Assembly (NCBI GenBank): GCA_964036195.1
Contig: OZ038450.1
Location: 32,846,612-32,910,611, forward strand
DNA from: Sphaerolaimus hirsutus
Taxonomy: Eukaryota > Nematoda > Chromadorea > Monhysterida > Sphaerolaimidae
Length of the DNA stretch: 64,000 nucleotides
Reading direction: 5' to 3'
Made by a program: the position numbers and the translations under genes
In this document: positions 23,101-33,433 of the stretch, piece by piece
Position numbering within the stretch: position 1 is the first letter of the stretch
Layout: each line of letters opens with the position of its first letter
The notes under the pieces: model-generated
The model's input: only the letters and a program-made list of their open reading frames with translations
Databases searched by the model: none
Told to the model about the DNA's origin: nothing

Positions 23101-23293
23101 CCTGCGTACACCAGTTTTCACGCGAAATTTCGAAAACTCATAAATCAGCTTTGAACGTGTTTGAGTTTTCCACATGAATAATTTTTTATCTGTGTCAACT
23201 GCAGTTGACGGTCACCTCATTGTAGGAAACTCAAATACGTTCTAAACTGATTTGTGAGTTTTCGAAATTTCGTGTGAAAACTAGTGTGCGCAG
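23101..23293. mobile_element. Small inverted-repeat MITE
   Basis: CGAAATTTCGAAAACTCA at the left mirrors TGAGTTTTCGAAATTTCG at the right, about 45 bp of inverted repeat. Related fragments near 315, 24350, 45095 and 62070. Confidence 0.75.
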
Positions 23294-24546
23294 GCACATT
23301 GTGGTAGATTAGTGGCCACAATGAAATGTCGTAAATTCCATTGCATCCCAGAAACAACTGGCTATTTATCATGTGGGTCAGAAAAGTAATTGTATCAGTG
23401 AAAGATGTGTGGTCCAACAGACATTCAGGTTTTAACTGGTTCATTTCGGGCTTTCAAAGAAGTATACTTTGTTTGTTAGGTTGTCTTGTTTCAGAGACAT
23501 AAGGACAGCTGCATTGTCTACATGTACTCAGGAGTGTCCCGGCTTTTATAACAGAAAAATGCATAAAAATGGGTATACATGTGACATAATTCCAGTTTAG
23601 ACCACAGGCGTCCATCATAATACTATTTATTTACCTTGTTTGTATGTTTGTTCTTACCGCAGACAGTAAACAACGTGTCAACAATGGGCTGGTATAAATT
23701 AGCGAGCCCAAACTTTTCTCACTGACTAATCAAACTTTTGGTGCCCAAATAAGCTTCATATCTCCTCAAAGGGCTAGTATTGAGGAATAGATTTATCAAT
23801 CTATCCGGGGCGCCGCTCAGCCAAATATCTATCCTGAGGCAAATTTTACATATGGCTATTAGCGCCTGAACACACCCGCTCATGAAATCGGTTAGCTATC
23901 TATCTATCTATCTGGAGATATTTTTGGAAAATTTTACAATAATTTTCGCTCAAAATCGTTATTTTTTTGTACCTTTTTGCAAAACTTTTGCCATCAGAAT
24001 CATAAGTTCATGTGCTTAATTGCTTATTTTCAGCCATTTATGCACGCTTTTTCATTCATTCACCTTAAAAACCCTATATAATTTGTGAAAATCGCTTATT
24101 TCTCGGAAGCCTCATGCAATTCCAATTTTGCTGAAGACACTTCACACTTCGCAACACTCTTCACACGACGCTTCCATTCTAGTCCAACACCAGCATAGAG
24201 AATCGTGTGAAGTGCCTTCACAAAATTTCTGAGTGTATGTATCTTCCGTGAAGTGTCCGTAAGCGTTCGCGTAAAAACTTGAGCACTTCACAATTCTTCA
24301 CCACTCTTCACACACCCATTTTTCGCTGTGGTGTAATCGCTCAACACACACTAGTTTTCAACCAATTTTTGAGAACTCACAAATGAGCTTTGAACGCATT
24401 TGAGTTTACCAGAATGAGGTACCTGTCAACTACACTCATTCAAAACAATTCACTATTTGGGATTCAACAACAACTCATTTTTGTGATCTCAAATGCGTTC
24501 TGAGCTCATTTGTGGGTACCTATTCGAATTTAGTTTGAAAATGATC
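23294..24546. other. Intergenic; decayed repeats
   Basis: Contains a reversed, degraded relative of the GATAGATAG MITE (about 23750-24090) and GAAGACACTTCACACTTC repeats also seen near 30596. No gene. Confidence 0.45.
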
Positions 24547-25101
24547 TACCGTATTTCCTCGAAATACCCCCCGGGGGGTGATTGTTTCATAGTGGTCCCG
24601 AGAGGGGGGGGGGGGTTAAACGAGGGGGGGGGTTATTATTTCACAAGAAAATTTTTGAAAACCAAGTACGAAATTGTCGTCTGAAACGTACGCAGACGTC
24701 GAAAAATGCAACAAAAACAGCCATTTATAAGGTTCTGTAGACTAATATTAGTACGTAGATGGTATAAACACTGTTCTAACATGATTCCGACATTGTTTTA
24801 ACGTGTGTTCTGCACTACGCAGAACACAAACTGCAGTATTTGTCATGTACGTTCTCTTTACACTCAATTTGGGGGGGGGGGGTATTTCGAGGGGGGGGTG
24901 ATTGTTTCATAGTGGTCTCGAGAGGGGGGGTCAAACGAGGGGGGGTATTTCGAGGGGGGTGATTGTTTCATAGTGGTCTCGAGAGGGGTGGGGGGTCAAA
25001 CGAGGGGGGAGGTATTTCGAGGGGGGGGTGATTGTTTCATAGTGGTCTCGAGAGGGGGGGGGGTCAAACGAGGGGGGGGGGTATTTCGAGGAAATACGGT
25101 A
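24547..25101 (+). mobile_element. TA-flanked MITE with internal amplification
   Basis: Canonical ends plus three extra copies of GATTGTTTCATAGTGGTCTC with G-runs between, so the right end has expanded in tandem relative to 30757..31209. Confidence 0.88.
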
Positions 25102-25766
25102 TTCGGTTTCTGTTGGCTCCAACTGGGATAAAAAGGAATATCACACTGGGACAACTGCAATTTCTTTTCTAGACTGCGAGCCCTGCAAGGTTGACCCGTG
25201 TAGTGTACACAATATTTTTTCAAACTGAAAAAATTGAAAGTTTTTCGGTTATACTCAGCGGACCACAAAGTATGCGACGAATCCTACCATAATTTAATGA
25301 AAAAACCTCGTGGTAAATTACATAATTTTTTTCTCCATAGAAAAAAAGAAAAATTATGATGAAAAAACTGCCATTTTTGGTTGATTTTTCAGATAGGTTA
25401 TGGTAGGTTTCCATACTAAGTAGAAAAAAAAACAATCTAAATGCAGACAAACAATAAGCATGTGCCAGAGTGCAAACTTCACATTCTAAGTCAATATTAC
25501 GCTACATGTAAGCTATAATACTATACATTTAATTTACGATCTTTATTGTTTGTTTTGGGAGGCCGCGCAGTCTTTTTTATATATTTTATGAGTATGCTTT
25601 TTTAACATGTTCTGTTTCTTTGTCGAGTTTAAAAATAAATACCTGTGTTTTTAATTTTAAAAATGAATACCTGTGTTTTTGAATTTTTCATAAGAAAAAC
25701 TTGTATAATTCTGTTTTTGCCATCATTGGTCACAGTTCACACAAACTGTGAATTAAGCAGTATTTG
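25102..25766. other. Intergenic, AT-rich
   Basis: No gene seen. The segment 25720-25766 ends in a decayed GCCATCATTG terminus and is paralogous to 31510-31566. Confidence 0.4.
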
Positions 25767-26533
25767 TAAAGCGGCGTTTACACTGCGAGCTGTGCCAGCA
25801 AACTTTTTTCTGTCGGCAATGGACATTTTGTCACGACAACGCACAAATTTTTCAAAAATTTCGCGTGTGCCGACAAAAAAGCCTCGTTATCCGTGTTTGT
25901 CGGTTGGGTCTCGTTGAATGTTTTACTCCTGACTGTTGTCGTCACAGAAAAACCGTTCGCAGCTTGTGACGGCAACGTGACGACAAACAGTCACATGATC
26001 GATCCGACCAACGTGGTTTTTGCTCAGTTTGTCGGTTCGGGTCTCGTTAACGAGACCCAAACCGACAAATACAAAAAATTAAAAATTGACAAATATGACT
26101 TTTTAAAAACATAAAAATGCATAAAAAATGTATTTTTGCAAATGGAAATTTAGATTTGCATGTTTAAAAATAATTTTTTTTGCAAATTGAAATTTAGATT
26201 TGCAAATGTGGGGAGTTCCATTCTAAAAGTTCACAAGCGCCAAATCCAGAAAAATCGAGTTAAGCGTGGATTTGACCTCCACGTATAGTTTTTCACATTT
26301 TAGAGAAAAAAATCAGCGTTATAGTCCATTTCGTTCCCAAGATACAGTGGTACCGTTTTTCAGAAAAAATCACAATTTTCACATCGAAAGTGCACATATC
26401 CATCTCAGATCCCCTATGAGAAACAGGACTTTCATTTCGTAAGTGCACATATCCATCTCGGACCACCGGAGTTTCATTTCATAAGTGCACATATCCAAAA
26501 AAATAGTTTGATTTCCAAAAATGCACGCGTGCA

Positions 26534-27226
26534 TAGGGTGTCAAACAAAATTTTTTACGGAAAACGGAAACGGAAACGGAAAAATTTTTAAACGGCCGGA
26601 AAACGGAACGGAAAACGGAAAAAAATTGCACTTGGCGGAAAACGGAAACGGAAACAGAAAAAAAATTTCAGCGGCCGGAAAACGGAAAAAGAGGCCGGAA
26701 AACGGAAAAAGAGGCCGGAAAAACGGAAACGGAAAAAATCAAATTTGCACAGAAATGTAAAAACTTGCTGAAATTTTGCCGGAAAACGGATAACATTTGC
26801 TGAAATTTTGCTGGAAGTGGAAAAAATTTCCAGTAATTTTGCTGGAAACAGAAAAATTTTTACCAGTTTGGCTGATCAGACAACAGAAAGTTTAGCCAGA
26901 AAAGGGTAAAATGAGGCGGAAAAATGGAAAAATGAGGCGGAAAATGGAAAAAAAGCGGAAGTACTGGAAATTGAGGTGGAAAATGGAAAAAAAGGCGGAA
27001 AAACTGGAAATTGAGGTGGAAAATGGAGAAAAAGGCGGAAAAACTGAAAATTTAGCCGGAAAACGGAAAATGAGCCGGAAAAACGGAAACGGAAAAAAAA
27101 AATGCCGGAAAACGGAACGGAAAACGGAAAAAAAATTTCAGCAGCCAGAAAACGGAATGGAAAACGGAAATAATTTGCCTGCGGAAAACGGAAACGGAAA
27201 ACGGAAAACGGAAATTTGACACCCTA
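26534..27226 (+). mobile_element. hAT-like element made of AACGGAAA repeats
   Basis: Ends TAGGGTGTCAAA and TTTGACACCCTA, perfect duplication CGCGTGCA (26526-26533, 27227-27234). The interior is almost wholly GGAAAACGGAAACGG repeats, which create spurious open frames. Confidence 0.88.
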
Positions 27227-27673
27227 CGCGTGCATTGGCGTGGCCGCGAAGTGCTGGCCGGAATTCCCATACAAAAACTTTCATTTCCAAAAATGCATAC
27301 GTGAATTTCCAAATATATTTTGTCCTATAAATCAAATATGCGTGCATATATTGATCTGAAAATTTAGGTAGAGGTACTTTTAGACACGGGCTTTGCCGTG
27401 ATGTGATTCGTTTTTTCCTACGATGCACCGTTAAGATGTTATTAACCATTTAATTTCAAATGTTCAGATTTGTTCCCAATTTTGGGTGACTTACAAAATC
27501 TCACATAACTCCCTAAATATTTCCCGGCCAACAAAATTTGTGATTACAAAAATTGTAGAGAAATGTCGGATCTATGTGAAAAGTGCGGGGCAAGCGTCGT
27601 CCCCCAAACATAGCGTCGTCAGGCCAGCGTCAAACTTTAAAATGCGATTTTGAAAAATCTAAAAACTTGGATA

Positions 27674-28075
27674 TACCATATTACCTCGAATTATCCCCCC
27701 TTGAATTAACCCCCTCCTCAAAATGGGCTGGGGAAATAATAAACCCCCCCTCGAAATACCCCCTCCCCTTTGGAATGATGTACGTCATGCACATAATAAA
27801 TATGTCATCATGCAATGTACATGATGTATATTACTGTTAATTTGCATTGCAGCTACACATACAGCAGTTTGTGTAGCTGTCTACGTTTTTATGTCCAAAT
27901 ATATCCTGTTTGGACACATTTATTACCTATTTTGGGTACGCAAATGCCTACTATTTACTACGATCCTTACGAAAATTTCTGATGAAAAAATAAAAACCCC
28001 CCTCAAATAAACCCCCCTCAAATTTTGCTGGCGAAATAATAAACCCCCATGGGGGTATTTTGAGGTAATACGGTA
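27674..28075 (-). mobile_element. TA-flanked MITE, reversed
   Basis: Reverse orientation of the 512..935 type; left end TACCATATTACCTCG has one substitution. Confidence 0.85.
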
Positions 28076-28103
28076 TGCATTTTTAGAATGAAACTCCCCA
28101 TGT

Positions 28104-29360
28104 AGACATTGATTTTTTTGCCAATCAAAATTTATTTTTGCACGTTTAAAAATAAATTTATTTGCAAATAATTTTATCATCAAAAGTCTGATTTGCATGT
28201 ATAAAAATTTATCTGCAGATCGAAACTTCCATTTGCACAGCGGTTTAGTGGATTTGAACCCCTGTGGGGGTTCATATAGATGGTAAATCGGTCCTCTGGA
28301 AGGATAGATAGCTGACAAATATTTTTTTGGGGGAGGGGGGGTTGCGGGGGTTCAATATATAAGCTTTTCCAAGGTATAGAAGGAAAAGAGAGTAAAAAAT
28401 CACTCAAAATAGGTAAAAAATTGTGAAATATGGGTCAAAAATTGCTTAATATAAGTGAAAAATGGCTCAAGAAGGCATTTGTAGAGGTAAGGTGGGTGTC
28501 ACCAAACCCGCAATTGTTATGTTTCATTAGGGTGTCAGCAAAAACTTTTTGGCAGAAAACAGAAACAGAAATTTTTTGCACTTGCCAGAAAAACGGAAAT
28601 GGAAACCAACAATGGAAACCGGAAACTTGATATTCAATATCGATACGATATGGAACCTCGATATCGATATTCAATATTAAAAAATGGTCAATATTTGATA
28701 TTTCAATATTTTTGATATTGCAATTTGCTTTTGTTGTAGCATGGCAAATTTAAAGTGGCATATTGTATTTTCATGTGGTTGCACACATGACTAGTCATCC
28801 CTTTACTGAAATGTGAATGGTACAAGTGATTTTACATGTAGAAAGGTTTACATCAGTCAAATGTAGAAAATGGAAGATAACCCAATGAATCAAAGTGTAT
28901 CAGGCAAACAACAATTGGTAGGTAAATTGCTTGATGCATGTTGCAAGCAATTGCATATCAGCATTCTCAGGCTTCAAATTTAGCACTTTAACAAAAATGA
29001 CTATGAATATTGTAATTTTAGACATCAAATAAAATACTAAGTAAATCAGATCAACCACAAATAACTCAGAATGAAAATAATAACTTTAATTAGGGACACA
29101 ATACAGGTTCGATATATCAAAAAAAAATTGTCAATATTTGATATCGATATCTGATATTTATTCAAAAATTTTCATATTGATATTCAATAAACTTTCAAAA
29201 TTTTTGGTATTGATATTCGATATAAAAAATGGTCAATATCCAATATTCTAGATTTGACACAATATATAGTTTGAACCCTATCCATTGTCTAGAAAAGTGC
29301 CATGGCACTCTTGGCGCCTGGCGCTGTTTGACAGTGGTGCCATTGGCGCTTGGTGCTAAG
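28104..29360. other. Decayed repeats
   Basis: 28250-28450 is a degraded GATAGATAG MITE relative. 28610-29280 is a degraded copy of the GATATCGATATTCGATA element found at 59633..60390, ending GAACCCTA. No gene. Confidence 0.5.
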
Positions 29361-29900
29361 TAGGGTGTCAAATTTCCATTTTCTGCAGGCAATTTTTTTC
29401 CGTTTTCCGGCCGCTGAAATTTGTTTTCTGTTTTCCGTTCCGTTTTCCGGCCACCTTTTTTTCCGTTTCTGTTTTTCCGGCTCATTTTCTGTTCTCTGGT
29501 TAAATTTTCAGTTTGTCCGCCTTTTTTCCGTTTTCCGGCTCAATTTCCAGTTTTTCCACCTTTTTTCCATTTTCCGCCTCAATTTTCTGCTTTCTGCCAC
29601 ATTTTACCCTTTTCTGGCTCAGCTTTCTGTTTTCTGTTCCAGCCAAACTGGTAAACAGTCATGCAGATTGTCAATTATGTAAAAAAAATTCTGTTTCCAT
29701 CAAAATTTAAGCAAATTTTATCGTGTGTTTTTTGGCAAAATTTCAGCAAATTTTTCCATTTCCATGCAAATTCCATTTTTCCATTTCCGTTTTTCCAGCC
29801 CCTTTTTCCGTTTTCCGGCCACTGAAATTTTTTTTCCGTTTGCGTTTTCCACCAAGTGCAATTTTTTCTCTCCGTTTTCCGTTCCGTTTTCCGGAGAAAT
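29361..29900 (-). mobile_element. Partial TAGGGTGTCAAA element, reversed interior
   Basis: Begins TAGGGTGTCAAATTTCC and runs through TTTTCCGTTTTCCGG repeats, the complement of 26534..27226. No matching second end. Confidence 0.6.
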
Positions 29901-30756
29901 AACTAGAAATAATAATAAAAACTTCTGGCGAAATAATAACTCCCCCATCAAAATTTCCACTATGAAAAAAAATCCCCTTGGGGTATTTCGAGGAAATATG
30001 GTATATAAATATAGTATATATACCTCTGCAAAAATTTTTTATTCTATTTAAAATTTACTAATTGTCGTCACAAAAAACACGTTCGCAGCTCTATGAGGAC
30101 AAGCAATAACAAAAATCAAGCTCGCTCGATGACATTGTGTCTTATGTGACGACAAGCGCTCATTGTCGCATTGTCGCCAATCAAAAGCTTGTGTCGACAA
30201 CAACATTGTTTCCATCCAAAAAAGCGAACCGACAACGCAAAATTTTTCAAATGCTTATATCTATGAAACGAAAAGACCGATTTATCTGAAATTTGGCATG
30301 TGAGTGCACCTAACTAGTGAGTATACTTCACTGTTTTTTCTCGCAGATGTGGAACTTTATTCTGGATTTATGGAACTTTTTCACTTTTTGATTTGTCGGC
30401 ACATTTTGCAGTGTAAACGCCGCTTTAGTAATCTATTTATTGTTGAATCTGTTGCCCTGACATGATTCTGTCTGATTGGCAGACTGCATGTCATGTCTTG
30501 GGCAAATTAATCAAGTGGGTTGCAAAAAAATATTGGGAAAAATCATTTTGGCAGTAAAATATTGACATTATGTCTTTGCATAATTCCAAAATTGCTGAAG
30601 ACACTTGACACTTCACAGCATTGTCACTTTCATTCCATGTACACCACCAACATTGATTTCTATGACTCATTGTGAAGTACATGCTACTTCCATGGAGTGT
30701 TGGAAGCATCTGTGTGAGGTTTTAACACTTCACAATGCTTCATTACCCTACACACA

Positions 30757-31209
30757 TACCGTATTTCCTCGAAATACCCCCCGGGGGGTGATTGTTTCAT
30801 AGTGGTCCCGAGAGGGGAAGGTTAAACGAGGGGGGGGGTATTTCGAGGGGGGGTTATCATTTCACAAGAAAATTTTTGAAAACCAAGTACGAAATTGTCG
30901 TCTGAAACGTACGCAGACGTCGAAAAATGCAACAAAAACCTCCATTTATAAGGTTCTGTAGACTAATATTAGTATGTAGATGGTATGTACACTGTTCTAA
31001 CGTGACACCGACATCGTTTTAACGTGTGTTCTGCAGTACACAGAACACAAACTACAGTTATTGTCATGTACGTTCTCTTTACACTCAATTTGGGGGGGTA
31101 TTTCGAGGGGGGGGTGATTGTTTCATAGTGGTCCCGAGAGGGGGTGTAGAACGAGGGGGGGGGGGGGGGGGTATTTCGAGGGGGGGGGGTATTTCGAGGA
31201 AATACGGTA
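30757..31209 (+). mobile_element. TA-flanked MITE (CCGTATTTCC family)
   Basis: Canonical ends with TA on both sides; interior closely matches 24547..25101 (ACGCAGACGTCGAAAAATGC). Confidence 0.88.
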
Positions 31210-31734
31210 TATATTTTTTGCTCTGAGATAATCAGAGGAAGAAAACGACAGGAAAATCATTCTGAGGAAACTGCATTCTTTTCGATGGTATTTTTTTTTA
31301 TACAAGCTGCGCAAAGTTTACCTGGTAAAATACCAATTTTGCAAGTGAACAAGTAACAGCAGTTTGTATTTGTGTTTTCTGTGTTTCCGTTTTCCCCAAT
31401 GAAAAAACTCATTTGAGTTTTACATTATTCAAAAATTTGAGTTTCTGTGCTTTTGTGTAAAACCAAAAACCCATAAAGTTTCTAGGAGTTTCTGTCTTTA
31501 ATGTGGGTTTTTCTGCCATCGTTGCTCACAGTTCACACAAACAGCAAATAAAGCAGTATTTGTAATTTAGGTATATCTAGTTGTCGTTGAAAGTGTTGCC
31601 CTGGTGCAAAACATCGTTTTTGATGATAAATGTCCCGTCTGGTGGGCAGACTGCACATCGCGTCTTGGGCAAATTAATTAAGTGGGTTGTAAACAAAATC
31701 GTTTTGGCAGAAAATATTGCTATTATTGTGACGT
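31210..31734. other. Intergenic; paralogue of 25735-25766 plus 30428-30560
   Basis: 31536-31720 aligns across the edges of element 25767..30427 (for example GTCTTGGGCAAATTAAT), showing the uninterrupted form. No gene. Confidence 0.55.
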
Positions 31735-33010
31735 TAACGATGGCAAACTCTTTGAATTTTTTAAAAAGTGTTTTCGATCTATTCGATTTTTGAAAAGTAT
31801 TCCAATTTTCCCTCGATTTTTTGGAATCTTTTCGATTTTTCCCCACAAATTATCGCATTTTGGGATTTATCGGCCGGATTTTGAGTAAATCTTTGCTTTG
31901 CGACTTTCCAAGCTGTTACCGCGCAGACTCATTCTCATATTTGAGGAGTTTGATTCCGAAACCCGTTATCTGCACGTTTTTGGGATTTTTGAAAATCGCA
32001 TCTAAAGTTTTGACATTGGCCTGAGCCAGCATGGTTTGAGTGACAACGCTCGCTCAAAACTTTTCGAAAACGCCATGAATTTATCTACATTTTCCATATT
32101 TACAACCGGCAACCGGCTGGCAAATATTGTTAAAGTTATGGCCACTTGATTGACATCACATCAACATACATACGTACATGCAGATTTGTTCCTTAACGGG
32201 TTTCGAGTGCAAACTCCATTTTTGTATGGTGATTTTGACACCTCTTGGCCAAATCCTTAATGAGTTTCGGATACAAACTTTTTTATCTGCCGATAACGGG
32301 TTTCGGGTGCAAAAAATGATAGGGTTTTTTGTAGATAACGGGTTTCGAGTGCAAACTCACCTATTTTGGGCTGGTGATAACGGGTTTCGAATGCAAAGTT
32401 GCATTTTTTTCTAAAATCCGTATCTCTGTATCTCGGGAACGGTATGAGATATTGAGGTAATTTTTTTTTTATCATGAAGAAAACTGAAAATATACCGTAT
32501 TACCTCGAAATACCCCCAGGGGGTTTATTATTTCGCCAGCAAAATTTGAGGGGGGATAATTCGAGCGGGGTTTATTCGAGGGGGGGTCTATTATTTCGCC
32601 AGAAATTTTCAGAAATTCCGCATACTCAGACGTAGAAAAATCAAGCAATTACTTAGATGTATATGTGTTTTTAGGCATATATAACTGTATATACACATAA
32701 ATCCTTCCCTAACATCGCACAATCATCAGTTTTAACGTGTGTTCTGCATTGTACAGATCACAAACTGCGGTATTTGTCATGTACGTTCTCTTTACACCCA
32801 ATATTAGGGGGGGGGTATTTCGAGGGGGCGTTTATTATTTCCTCAGCCGAATTTTAGGGGGGGGGGGTTATTCGAGGGCGGGGGGTTAATTCAAGGGGGG
32901 GGAATAATTCGAGGTAATACGGTATATCAGATCCGCACTTAACTCAATTTTTTTCACTTTTGCACTTAACACGCCTCATTTATGTTTCCAATCATTTTTT
33001 TGCCATCGTT
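31735..33010 (+). mobile_element. TAACGATGGC-ended element with nested MITE
   Basis: Ends TAACGATGGCAAACTC and TGCCATCGTT match 1172..4375. A clear 8-bp duplication was not found. Contains GATAACGGGTTTCGxGTGCAAA units and the MITE 32493..32924. Confidence 0.6.
32493..32924 (+). mobile_element. TA-flanked MITE (CCGTATTACC family)
   Basis: TA-CCGTATTACCTCGAAATAC to GAGGTAATACGG-TA, nested in 31735..33010. Confidence 0.87.
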
Positions 33011-33052
33011 GACGTGTGTTAATCAGTAGCTTTATTTACGAAATGCAAAAAG

Positions 33053-33083
<31 letters not shown>

Positions 33084-33358
33084 TTCTCACCAATTTTCCG
33101 GCAAAGTGTCAACTATCTACAACCGTAAGTGTCCAAGAAATATTGCGCGTCATTTCAAATTAAATGAATGGTTGTCAATCAGCTTTCGGTTTCGGTGTCT
33201 AAAATTGAATTGATCGTTTCCGTGATAAGAAAGTGCCCTATCTCAATGCTCACTTCAAAGCAACTTAATAACAATTTTACGCAGAATAATAATACCGGAA
33301 ATATTTTGCTACACTCAGAAGACACTCTTAAGAAATCGGTGTATTTGAGCTGTTAAAT
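33011..33358 (+). promoter_or_regulatory. SLC22 upstream region
   Basis: Repeat-free 350 bp before the SLC22 ATG, with a (CAA)n run at 33055-33081. Probably 5' UTR and promoter. No core element is convincing. Confidence 0.4.
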
Positions 33359-33433
33359 ATGACGGAACTAGCCGCATTGGAACCACTGCCTGGTATGGAA
33401 AGGCCAATGTCCACATTTGATGAAGTTTTCAAG
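33359..33433 (+). CDS. SLC22: SLC22 exon 1 (start codon)
   Basis: ATG 33359 opens 25 codons ending MSTFDEVFK, the usual 'FDE' N-terminus of the family. Only a GC donor (AAG|GCGAGT) keeps frame with exon 2; the nearby GTGACA donor gives the wrong phase. Confidence 0.72.

Larger units (their letters stand above)
26205..28103 (+). mobile_element. Relative of the FN3K intron 3 element, with two insertions
   Basis: Sequence from TGGGGAGTTCCATTCTAAAA to its mirror at 28103 follows 6021..6817 (for example the AAACTTTAAAATGCGATTTTG stretch). Interrupted by 26534..27226 and 27674..28075. Confidence 0.72.
25767..30427. mobile_element. Element with TAAAGCGGCGTTTACACTGC ends and nested insertions
   Basis: TAAAGCGGCGTTTACACTGC at 25767 is exactly mirrored at the right. 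The outer edges share TTGTCGGCA/TGTCGGCACA motifs and several GACGACAA units. The paralogous DNA at 31536-31680 lacks it, acting as an empty site. It holds 26205..28103 and other repeats. Confidence 0.72.

Noticed and set aside
26521..27219. Open frames full of Glu-Asn-Gly-Lys
   Set aside because: Produced by AACGGAAA repeats inside a hAT-like element; the opposite strand gives equally long frames.
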